A DNA stretch of 34,278 nt from NCBI GenBank assembly GCA_009777825.1, contig WRLA01000028.1, positions 1 to 34,278 of the forward strand, in the 5' to 3' direction. The stretch is from Bacteroidales bacterium (GTDB lineage: Bacteria; Bacteroidota; Bacteroidia; Bacteroidales; WRLA01). The notes under the pieces were generated by a model. It saw only the letters and a program-made list of their open reading frames with translations. It was not told the DNA's origin and ran no database searches. This document shows positions 15,118 through 21,752 of the stretch, piece after piece; positions within the stretch are counted from its first letter, which is position 1; each line of letters opens with the position of its first letter. A program made the position numbers and the translations under genes.

Positions 15118-16878
15118 ATGATTAAAGTCAATGCAATTAGTGCCGCTACCATCGGTAGCGAAGTGATAGCCGAAATCAACTGCAAAAGCGGCATGGAGTC
15201 CAGAGACCATTCAAACGGGGTTAGTCCGAAAAACCAGAGGAGTAGGGGAAACTTTTTAATGCTTGGAGTGATGGCGCTTGTCTGTCTGTTTGCGGTTAAT
15301 GCTTATGGACAGTGTTCGCCACCATGGGATGGAAATGGTACACAATCTGATCCGTGGAAAATTTCAGATAACGAAACGAGTGGTAATGATGTCAGCGCAT
15401 ACATTAGCGGCTCAACTTTGTACATATCGGGTAGTAACTATATGGCTGATTTTTGGCATTCTGAGCAAGGCGAATCTCCTTGGTGGTGTGCCAACCGTCA
15501 GGATGAGATACAAACCGTTGAATTTCAGCCCGGAAGCAATGTGAAAAACATTGGTGAACGAGCGTTTAAAGATTGCAGCAAATTGCAAACAATAACAATT
15601 CCAAGTTCTGTTACTAAAATAAATGGACAGTCATTTTTTAAGTGTTCCAGTTTGCACATCTTGGAAATTCCAAACAGTGTTGGAACAATAGAAGGCGAAG
15701 CGTTTCGTGGTAGCGGATTGAAAAAACTTAATATAGTAAATGGAAATACCGGGTTGGTTTTCACTTATTCACGTGATAATGACGGCATTTATTACTATGA
15801 TTGGTTTACCGACTGTCCGCTTGAAGAATTACATTTGGGGAGAAATACCGACTACCCTTATGTTAGCGACATGGAATCTTTATTCAGCAAAATGCAAAAA
15901 CTACAGACTTTAACCATTGGAGAAACTGTTACCAGTATTAGAAATAAAACTTTTGTTGGTTGTAGCAATTTAGAAAATGTGACTTTTCAGGATGGGACAG
16001 CTATTTTATATCTCGGTAATGCGATTGGTGATGTTTATCCTGGTTGTGCGATTTTCACTGGTAGTAAAATAACCACTTTATATATTGGGAGAGATATACT
16101 CTTTTACATGGGGAGTGATGGCATTTTAAGTTCATTTCAGGGAAATTCTGCATTGGAAATTCTAACTATAGGAGAAAAAGTTACCGCTATTAGTGATTAC
16201 AGTTTTTACGAATGTCCAAACATAACAGCAATAACAGTTAAAAATCCCAAACCGCCAATAATAGGTAATGGAACTCATAAGGCTTTTGATGACGGAATTA
16301 AATCAACTTGTAAATTGTACGTGCCGGAAAACTCAATAAACTTATATAAAGCGGCATTTGAATGGGAAGATTTTTTTAATTATGCCTATATTTTTGGTGC
16401 AAGTGGTGGTACATATACGATAACTGTTACTTCCGATCAATCTTGGATTGTGTCAAGTAATGATGCCCCTTGGGTTACAGTTTCACCAACAAATGGTAAC
16501 GGTAATGGGACATTTACTATGACTGCTACGGAAAACACATCCAGTTCGCCTCGCAGTGCCATTGTAACAATTAAATGCAACAACAGAGGCGACGACGCGC
16601 TAGTAGCAACAATAAATGTTACGCAAAATGGAACAGGAACTGCTATTAGCGAAGAAGAAAGTAACCACCTGCAAATCTCCCCCAACCCCGCCACCACCGA
16701 ACTGCACATAGACCTCGCCACACAAGAACCATCCGACTACGCCATCTTCGACCTGCTGGGACAAGTCGTCATGCAAGGGAAATTGCAGGAATCGTCAACC
16801 ATCAACATCGAATCTTTGGCAAGCGGGATGTATTTTCTGAGAATTTCCGGGACGGCGGTTAGGTTTGTGAGGCGGTAG
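15118..16878 (+). CDS. Secreted BspA-like leucine-rich-repeat protein with BACON and T9SS sorting domains
   Basis: A 586-residue surface or secreted protein. A signal peptide (MLGVMALVCLFAVNAYG, about 48-64) is preceded by 47 atypical residues, so the true start may be 15193 (MESRDHSNG) or 15259. Treponema/BspA-type LRR_5 repeats cover about 130-410, for example IGERAFKDCSKLQTITIPSS and VTAISDYSFYECPNI. A BACON-like domain follows (about 430-505; SDQSWIVSSNDAPWVTVSP). The C-terminal type IX sorting domain (about 525-586) shows ISPNPATTELHID, DLLGQVVMQG and LASGMYFLRI. The LRR part is AT-rich while the sorting domain is GC-rich, so the gene looks modular. Probable role is adhesion or surface binding (inference). 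Confidence 0.88.
   Translation: MIKVNAISAATIGSEVIAEINCKSGMESRDHSNGVSPKNQRSRGNFLMLGVMALVCLFAVNAYGQCSPPWDGNGTQSDPWKISDNETSGNDVSAYISGSTLYISGSNYMADFWHSEQGESPWWCANRQDEIQTVEFQPGSNVKNIGERAFKDCSKLQTITIPSSVTKINGQSFFKCSSLHILEIPNSVGTIEGEAFRGSGLKKLNIVNGNTGLVFTYSRDNDGIYYYDWFTDCPLEELHLGRNTDYPYVSDMESLFSKMQKLQTLTIGETVTSIRNKTFVGCSNLENVTFQDGTAILYLGNAIGDVYPGCAIFTGSKITTLYIGRDILFYMGSDGILSSFQGNSALEILTIGEKVTAISDYSFYECPNITAITVKNPKPPIIGNGTHKAFDDGIKSTCKLYVPENSINLYKAAFEWEDFFNYAYIFGASGGTYTITVTSDQSWIVSSNDAPWVTVSPTNGNGNGTFTMTATENTSSSPRSAIVTIKCNNRGDDALVATINVTQNGTGTAISEEESNHLQISPNPATTELHIDLATQEPSDYAIFDLLGQVVMQGKLQESSTINIESLASGMYFLRISGTAVRFVRR
15144..15160 (+). repeat. Perfect hairpin near the surface-protein start
   Basis: CGCTACC-ATC-GGTAGCG, a 7-bp stem with a 3-base loop. 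It lies in the atypical leader of the surface-protein gene, between two candidate start codons (15118 and 15193). It could influence translation if the downstream start is used. Confidence 0.5.
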
Positions 16879-16881
16879 GTC

Positions 16882-17141
16882 ATTGTCTGAACTGTGATTT
16901 TTGTGATTGGTTTGATTAGTGTGATTTACATACATCGGATAATCTCTGTGGTTCTCTGTGTCTTCTCCGTGCAACTCTGTGAAACAAAAAAATTACACAG
17001 AGAACCACAGAGGATGCACAGTTTTATTATCTGCGAAAATCCGTGTTATCTGCGTCATCTGCGTGCTAATTCCCTTGCGCCCTTTGCGAAAAACCTTTGC
17101 GCCTTTGCGGTTAAAAAATAACGTAACTCGTAACTTGTAAC
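16882..17141. repeat. Dispersed repeat cluster behind the surface-protein gene
   Basis: No gene. The stretch starts 4 bases after the stop codon with ATTGTCTGAACTGTGATTT (16882-16900). A 17-bp perfect inverted repeat follows, CTCTGTGGTTCTCTGTG (16944-16960) with its complement at 16996-17012. Next is a 47-49 base direct-repeat unit at 17071-17119, then GTAAC-type short repeats (17121-17141). All of these types recur elsewhere in the window. Confidence 0.75.
17071..17119. repeat. Left copy of direct repeat flanking the YafQ-type module
   Basis: Reads TCCCTTGCGCCCTTTGCG, then CCTTTGCGCCTTTGCGG and an A-rich end. The right copy at 17759-17805 is nearly identical. The two enclose the toxin-antitoxin genes at 17190-17731. 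Confidence 0.75.
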
Positions 17142-17155
17142 TTCCAAAAAAGTCG

Positions 17156-17163
17156 TATCTTTG
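17156..17163 (+). promoter_or_regulatory. -7 box for the YafQ-type toxin-antitoxin pair
   Basis: TATCTTTG, 26 bases before the antitoxin ATG at 17190. Confidence 0.65.
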
Positions 17164-17189
17164 CAGTGTTGAATTTTAAACACGATATT

Positions 17190-17381
17190 ATGGCAACGGT
17201 AACATTAGAATATAATGCACGGAGCATTCAGGCACAAAAAACGCTTGAATATATTCTTTCACTGGGTTTTTTTAGAAATATAACTGTTAATCAGGCGGTA
17301 AAAAAAAGTCGTTTAGAGCAATCTTTGGAAGATGTTGACAAAGGCAATGTTTTTTTTCTGGCAGGACCCGCTAAACTGTAG
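17190..17381 (+). CDS. Antitoxin-like small protein
   Basis: A 63-residue protein beginning MATVTLEYNARSIQAQKTLEYILSLG. Such short proteins with an N-terminal strand (VTLEY) and a helix commonly precede RelE/YafQ toxins in Bacteroidota. The ATG at 17190 is preferred over an in-frame start 24 bases upstream, which would lie very close to the -7 box. The toxin gene follows after 5 bases. Antitoxin function is inferred from position. Confidence 0.7.
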   Translation: MATVTLEYNARSIQAQKTLEYILSLGFFRNITVNQAVKKSRLEQSLEDVDKGNVFFLAGPAKL

Positions 17382-17386
17382 ATGCC

Positions 17387-17731
17387 ATGGAAAAAAAACG
17401 AATGTCCGTAGTTGAGTTTTTCAACTCTTTCACAATTTCTTCCGAATATGCTTATTACATATTTTTCACAAACAACTTTAAGAAGGATTTAAAAAAATGT
17501 TTTAAGCGCAATTTGGATTTATCGCTCCTTGCCGACGTTGTTAAAAGGTTGGCGCAAGGCGAAACCTTATCAAAAAAGTACGGCGTTCATAGTTTGGAAG
17601 GGTACTCTTCTAAAAATGGAACAGTGATGGAGTGCCATATTCAACCGAATTGGTTGCTAATATGGGTGCAGAATGATAATCAGTTAACCCTTACGCTTAC
17701 GGACACGGGTACACATTCGGATTTGTTTTAG
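17387..17731 (+). CDS. YafQ/RelE-family toxin
   Basis: A 114-residue type II toxin-like endoribonuclease. Family marks are FTNNFKKDLKKCFKRNLDLS, then ECHIQPNWLLIWV, and the ending LTLTDTGTHSDLF. These match YafQ, which cleaves mRNA in the ribosome. YafQ proteins are usually about 90 residues and start near YYIFFTNNF. Here 27 extra residues (MEKKRMSVVEFFNSFTISSE and following) precede that point, which could be an extended start or a fused piece. The usual catalytic His positions (His near ECHI and THSDLF) are present. Confidence 0.85.
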   Translation: MEKKRMSVVEFFNSFTISSEYAYYIFFTNNFKKDLKKCFKRNLDLSLLADVVKRLAQGETLSKKYGVHSLEGYSSKNGTVMECHIQPNWLLIWVQNDNQLTLTLTDTGTHSDLF

Positions 17732-17758
17732 TTGCCCATCCGCAGATGACATCAATTA

Positions 17759-17805
17759 TCCCTTGCGCCCTTTGCGAAAACCCTTTGCGCCTTTGCGGTT
17801 AAAAA
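17759..17805. repeat. Right copy of direct repeat flanking the YafQ-type module
   Basis: TCCCTTGCGCCCTTTGCG then CCTTTGCGCCTTTGCGG and an A-rich end, matching 17071-17119 apart from one or two bases in the middle A/C run. Confidence 0.75.
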
Positions 17806-17855
17806 TCATGTATTTGATGTTTTTTCCCGTCTGAATGCAATTTGAAAATTTTATC

Positions 17856-17863
17856 TACCTTTG
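17856..17863 (+). promoter_or_regulatory. -7 box before a small orphan frame
   Basis: TACCTTTG, followed after 4 bases by an ATG (17868) that opens only 15 codons, and after 33 bases by the ATG at 17897 that opens 58 codons. Confidence 0.5.
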
Positions 17864-17896
17864 CAAAATGAAAAATATTATACATAAAATACAAAA

Positions 17897-18073
17897 ATGG
17901 TTATGGATACGATAGTGAAAAGAAAACAAATATTTTCCAAAGTGAATAGTAAAGAGTTAATAGGTAATGATTTAAGGCTGATACAGAAAGTAAGAATGGT
18001 GCCATCTTCAGTTTTTTTTAAAAAGGGAGAGTATAGAGAGTTGGTTGATGATCCGTTTAATTTAAAAAAATGA
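17897..18073 (+). CDS. Possible small hypothetical protein
   Basis: A 58-residue frame, MVMDTIVKRKQIFSKVNSKE to DDPFNLKK, preceded by a good -7 box. It is AT-rich, rich in Lys and Val, and has no Cys or membrane segment. I do not recognise it. It could be a genuine small gene or the remnant of a larger one. The upstream promoter is the main support. Confidence 0.4.
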   Translation: MVMDTIVKRKQIFSKVNSKELIGNDLRLIQKVRMVPSSVFFKKGEYRELVDDPFNLKK

Positions 18074-18124
18074 ACCGCATTATGAGAAAAATGGATTGAA
18101 ATTGTTGGCAATATAATAACGATT

Positions 18125-19642
18125 ATGAAATACAACCGAAGAGAATTTATTAAAATGAGCGGATTAGCAGCTATTGGGACGATGATGATCCCTTCTTTTT
18201 TGCAGAGTTGCATCTCTGGGACGCCTGAGGGCGCTGCGGCGGCGATGAACCACTTCAACGTCAGCGCCGAAGATTTGAAAAAGGTCATTCTCGCCGCATT
18301 GGAAAAAGGCGGAGAGTATGCCGACCTTTACTTTGAACACTCCATCTGGAACACGGTCGGCTTGCGCGACGGAGAGGTCAACACCGCCTCGTCGGAGATT
18401 GACTATGGCGTGGGCGTGCGCGTCGTTACCGGCGAGCAGACGGGATACGCCTACACCGAAGAGATAACGACGGAAGAGATGTTGAAAGCGGCGAAAGTAG
18501 CCGCGCGCATCGCCTCGGAGAGCGCACGGCGTCCGGCGTTGGATGTCAGTCCGCGCGAGTTTAAAAATTACTATCCCGTAAAAACATCGTGGGAAGAGGT
18601 CAGTATTCAGCAGAAAGCGCCCTTCCTGCAAAAACTCAACGACAGGATTTTTGAGTTGGACAGTCGGGTTACCAAAGTGATGGTTTCACTTACCGACAAG
18701 TCGTCCGTCATCATGTTTTACAACTCCGAAAACACCTTTTACAACGACTACCGTCCGATGGTCATCCTTTCGGCGACCTGTATCATGGAACAAAACGGAG
18801 AGATAGAAAACAGTCGCTCGTCCCGTGCGTTCACCATGGGTTTTGAGTTTTTGAACGACGACGTCATCGAAGAGATGGCGCAGGAGGCAGTGCGCAAAAC
18901 CGCCATACTGTTTGGCGCCGTCAAACCCAAGGGTGGCGAGATGCCCGTTGTGATGGGCGCCGGCGGTTCGGGGATTTTGCTGCACGAAGCCATCGGACAC
19001 TCCTTCGAAGCCGATGCTAACCGCAAAAACACCTCCATCTTCTCCGATAAGTTGGGTAAGAAAATCTGTTTGGAGAGCATCAACGTTGTGGACGACGGAA
19101 CCATCTTTCACAATCGCGGCGCAGTGAACATTGACGACGAAGGCTGTTTGGGACAAAAAACCTACATCGTAAAAGAGGGCATCCTCAACAGTTACCTGCA
19201 CGACCGCATGAGCGCCAAATTCTACGGATTAGCGCCGACAGGAAACGGCAGACGCGAGTCGTTTCGTTATTCCCCCATCCCGCGCATGAGATCCACCTAC
19301 ATGGAAGACGGCGACATCAGCGAAGCCGACATGATCGCAGAGGTGAAATACGGCGTCTATTGCGACGTGTTCACCAACGGAGAGGTGCAGACGGGTTCGG
19401 GCGACTTTACGTTTTTCGTCAAGTCGGGTTATCTCATCGAAAATGGGAAGATGACAGCGCCCATCAAAGACATCAACATCATCGGCAACGGACCGAAGGC
19501 GCTCGCCGACATCATCATGGTTTCCAACAACTTAATCATTGACAACGGTTCGTGGACATGCGGAAAACAGGGACAATCGTGTCCCGTAACGTGCGGCATG
19601 CCATCGGCTTTGGTGAGCAAACTGACTGTAGGAGGGAAATAA
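18125..19642 (+). CDS. tldD: Metallopeptidase TldD homolog with Tat/lipoprotein-like signal
   Basis: TldD and TldE form a heterodimeric protease that trims unfolded or modified peptides; TldD carries the zinc site. The HExxxH motif is HEAIGH (287-292) in LLHEAIGHSFEAD. The end of the protein, TCGKQGQSCPV, is typical of the family. The N-terminus begins MKYNRREFIKMSGLAAIG and then reaches LQSC (Cys29). This resembles a twin-arginine signal (NRREFIK) with a lipobox. E. coli TldD is cytoplasmic and has no such signal. The tldE gene follows after 29 bases. Confidence 0.9.
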   Translation: MKYNRREFIKMSGLAAIGTMMIPSFLQSCISGTPEGAAAAMNHFNVSAEDLKKVILAALEKGGEYADLYFEHSIWNTVGLRDGEVNTASSEIDYGVGVRVVTGEQTGYAYTEEITTEEMLKAAKVAARIASESARRPALDVSPREFKNYYPVKTSWEEVSIQQKAPFLQKLNDRIFELDSRVTKVMVSLTDKSSVIMFYNSENTFYNDYRPMVILSATCIMEQNGEIENSRSSRAFTMGFEFLNDDVIEEMAQEAVRKTAILFGAVKPKGGEMPVVMGAGGSGILLHEAIGHSFEADANRKNTSIFSDKLGKKICLESINVVDDGTIFHNRGAVNIDDEGCLGQKTYIVKEGILNSYLHDRMSAKFYGLAPTGNGRRESFRYSPIPRMRSTYMEDGDISEADMIAEVKYGVYCDVFTNGEVQTGSGDFTFFVKSGYLIENGKMTAPIKDINIIGNGPKALADIIMVSNNLIIDNGSWTCGKQGQSCPVTCGMPSALVSKLTVGGK

Positions 19643-19671
19643 TTAAAAATTAAAAATTAAAACTGTTTACA

Positions 19672-20997
19672 ATGAAAATCAACCAACAACATAAAGAATT
19701 AGCGCAGTGGGCAATGGATTTTGCCTTGAAAAACGGATGTCAGGCATGTCGTATCTCGATTCACTTGGGAACGGAAAGCAATTTCGACTATCGCAATTTG
19801 ATGCTGGAGAAACTGCAGCAGGCATCGGAGAGTTCCATGAATATTGAGCTCTTTGTTGACGGACGCTACGGCTCTTTTAGCACCAACCGTATTCAGAAAA
19901 AGGAAGTTGAAAAGTTTATCAAAGAGGGGATTGTCGCAACCCGCTATTTGGAACCCGACGAATGTCGTGTATTGCCCGACATCTCGCTCTGTTTCAGTGG
20001 GGTAAGGGAGCCTGACTTAAACCTTTACGACAACCAAATAACGGAGATACATCCGGACGAAAAACTGCAAATCGCCCTGGAAAACGCCAAAGAAATCTAT
20101 CAAACCGATGACAGGATTATCTCGGTCAACGCCCGCTATTCCGACGGCGACAGCAAGAGTTACATCATCCAAAGCAATGGCTTTGAGGGAGAACGCTTTT
20201 CGACCTCGTTCAGCCTCAGCGCCGGCGTTTCCATGAAGAGCGAAAGCGACTCGCGTCCTGCCGCAAATTGGTGGGACAGTGCGCTGTTTTTCAACGAACT
20301 GAAAAAGACCGGATACGGAAAAGCCGCCTACGAGCGCTGTACCAAGAAGTTAGGACAGCAAAAGATAAAATCGGGTACCTACACCATGATTGTGGATTAT
20401 CTCAACTCTTCGCGTCTCCTTAATCCTTTATTATCAGCCTTATACGGCAGCGCGTTACAACAGAAGAATTCGTTTTTCTTAGATAAAATCGGTGAAACGG
20501 TCGGCTCGTCGAAGTTCACCCTCATTGATGACCCGCACCTCCCGAAGACGCCCGGAGCGCGTTACTTCGACTACGAAGGTGTCGCCACCAAGAAAAGAAC
20601 CATCTTCGACAAAGGAATCCTCCGCACCTATTTCATTGACGCCTACTATTCCAAGAAAATGGACGTCCCACAAACCATCAGTGGACCCTCCACCTTGATC
20701 TTGCAAACCGGCGATAAAGATTTGTCGCAGTTGATATTACCTCAAAAACGCGCCATCCTTGTTACCGGATTCAACGGCGGCAACCAAAACAGTTCGACCG
20801 GCGACTTTTCCTACGGCATCGAAGGCTTTTTAATCGAAAACGGCGTTGCCACGCAATCCATCTCCGAGATGAACATCACCGGAAACCTCATCGAACTTTG
20901 GAAAAACCTCGTCGAAACAGGAAACGACCCGCGGTTAAGTTCGTCGTACCGTGTTCCTTCGCTGGTGTTTGCGGGGGTGAATTTTAGCGGGATGTAA
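19672..20997 (+). CDS. tldE: TldE/PmbA homolog
   Basis: The 441-residue partner of TldD, which shares its fold but lacks the HExxxH zinc site, as is normal for TldE/PmbA. Family stretches include FDYRNLMLEKLQQASESS near the start, FDYEGVATKKRTIFDKGILR, and GDFSYGIEGFLIENG near the C-terminus. It has no signal peptide, unlike the TldD here. If TldD is exported by Tat, TldE would need to travel with it as a folded complex (inference). Confidence 0.9.
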   Translation: MKINQQHKELAQWAMDFALKNGCQACRISIHLGTESNFDYRNLMLEKLQQASESSMNIELFVDGRYGSFSTNRIQKKEVEKFIKEGIVATRYLEPDECRVLPDISLCFSGVREPDLNLYDNQITEIHPDEKLQIALENAKEIYQTDDRIISVNARYSDGDSKSYIIQSNGFEGERFSTSFSLSAGVSMKSESDSRPAANWWDSALFFNELKKTGYGKAAYERCTKKLGQQKIKSGTYTMIVDYLNSSRLLNPLLSALYGSALQQKNSFFLDKIGETVGSSKFTLIDDPHLPKTPGARYFDYEGVATKKRTIFDKGILRTYFIDAYYSKKMDVPQTISGPSTLILQTGDKDLSQLILPQKRAILVTGFNGGNQNSSTGDFSYGIEGFLIENGVATQSISEMNITGNLIELWKNLVETGNDPRLSSSYRVPSLVFAGVNFSGM

Positions 20998-21017
20998 AAT
21001 GTGTTTAAAAATATTCG

Positions 21018-21025
21018 TATCTTTG
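21018..21025 (+). promoter_or_regulatory. -7 box for the second MNT-HEPN pair
   Basis: TATCTTTG, 27 bases before the ATG at 21053. The following leader bases resemble those before the YafQ-type antitoxin (GTGTTGAATTTTAA versus GTGTGAATTTTAA). Confidence 0.6.
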
Positions 21026-21052
21026 CCGTGTGAATTTTAAGATGTTTTTTCG

Positions 21053-21343
21053 ATGAAGCAGAATATTGTCAATAAGTTACAAACGTTTTTCCCCGCTTAT
21101 CCGGTAGAAAAAGCATGGGTATTCGGTTCGTATGCTCGCGGAGAAGAAACCCGAAAAAGTGACCTGGATATTTTGGTCCGTTTTGATAAAAATGCGGCTA
21201 TTACTCTGTTTGATTATGCTAAAATAATGAATAATTTGAGTGATTATTTGCGTAAAAAAGTTGATTTAGTTTCAGAAAGAGGATTGTGTGACTTTGCAAA
21301 AGATTCTGTTGAACAAGATAAAATTTTAGTCTATGAGAGATAA
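21053..21343 (+). CDS. mntA: MntA-like nucleotidyltransferase antitoxin
   Basis: A 96-residue minimal nucleotidyltransferase with the intact GS-X10-DxD signature, GSYARGEETRKSDLD, and a downstream acidic residue in KKVDLVSERG. This is the pattern of MntA, which AMPylates a Tyr in the HepT toxin. It overlaps the HEPN gene by 11 bases. Confidence 0.88.
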   Translation: MKQNIVNKLQTFFPAYPVEKAWVFGSYARGEETRKSDLDILVRFDKNAAITLFDYAKIMNNLSDYLRKKVDLVSERGLCDFAKDSVEQDKILVYER

Positions 21344-21692
21344 AATTAGGGATAAAGGCAGATTGCAGCATATTCTTGATGCAATAGAAAAGGCTCTTGC
21401 GTTTACTGAAAATGTTCGTTTTGACGAGTATATTGCAAACGTCTTACTCAAATACGCTGTCGTAAAATGCGTTGAAATTGTTGGCGAAGCAAGTTACAAA
21501 CTAACAAGAGAGTTTCGAGCGCAACATCCCGAAATAGAATGGCGTGATATCATCTCCATGCGTCATATTTTGGTACACGGCTATTATCAAACTGAAGATG
21601 ATATTGTATGGGATACGGTAAAAAATTTCTTGCCACCCCTAAAAGAACAAATACAAATACTATACGACAACGAATTAAATTTCACATCATAA
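21333..21692 (+). CDS. hepT: HepT-like HEPN ribonuclease toxin (DUF86)
   Basis: A 119-residue HEPN protein of the DUF86/HepT group. The catalytic and AMPylation motif Rx4HxY is intact as RHILVHGYY in ISMRHILVHGYYQTEDD. HepT cleaves RNA until its Tyr is modified by MntA. The pair is of a different subfamily from the one at 14083-14789. Confidence 0.9.
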   Translation: MRDKIRDKGRLQHILDAIEKALAFTENVRFDEYIANVLLKYAVVKCVEIVGEASYKLTREFRAQHPEIEWRDIISMRHILVHGYYQTEDDIVWDTVKNFLPPLKEQIQILYDNELNFTS

Positions 21693-21752
21693 CCTAAAAC
21701 AAATACACCGTTTTTGTTTTTCTTTGCCACCTTTTCCACTTATGCGCAGGAG

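Larger units (their letters stand above)
17732..18124. other. Intergenic stretch between the YafQ-type toxin and tldD
   Basis: Contains the right copy of the direct repeat (17759-17805), a promoter box at 17856-17863 and one possible small gene (17897-18073), all listed separately. No further signal was seen. Confidence 0.6.

Noticed and set aside
14994..15194. Minus-strand frame for a 66-residue hydrophobic protein
   Set aside because: It runs across the structured segment and its terminator-like stem, lacks a promoter box, and its hydrophobicity follows from AT-rich DNA.
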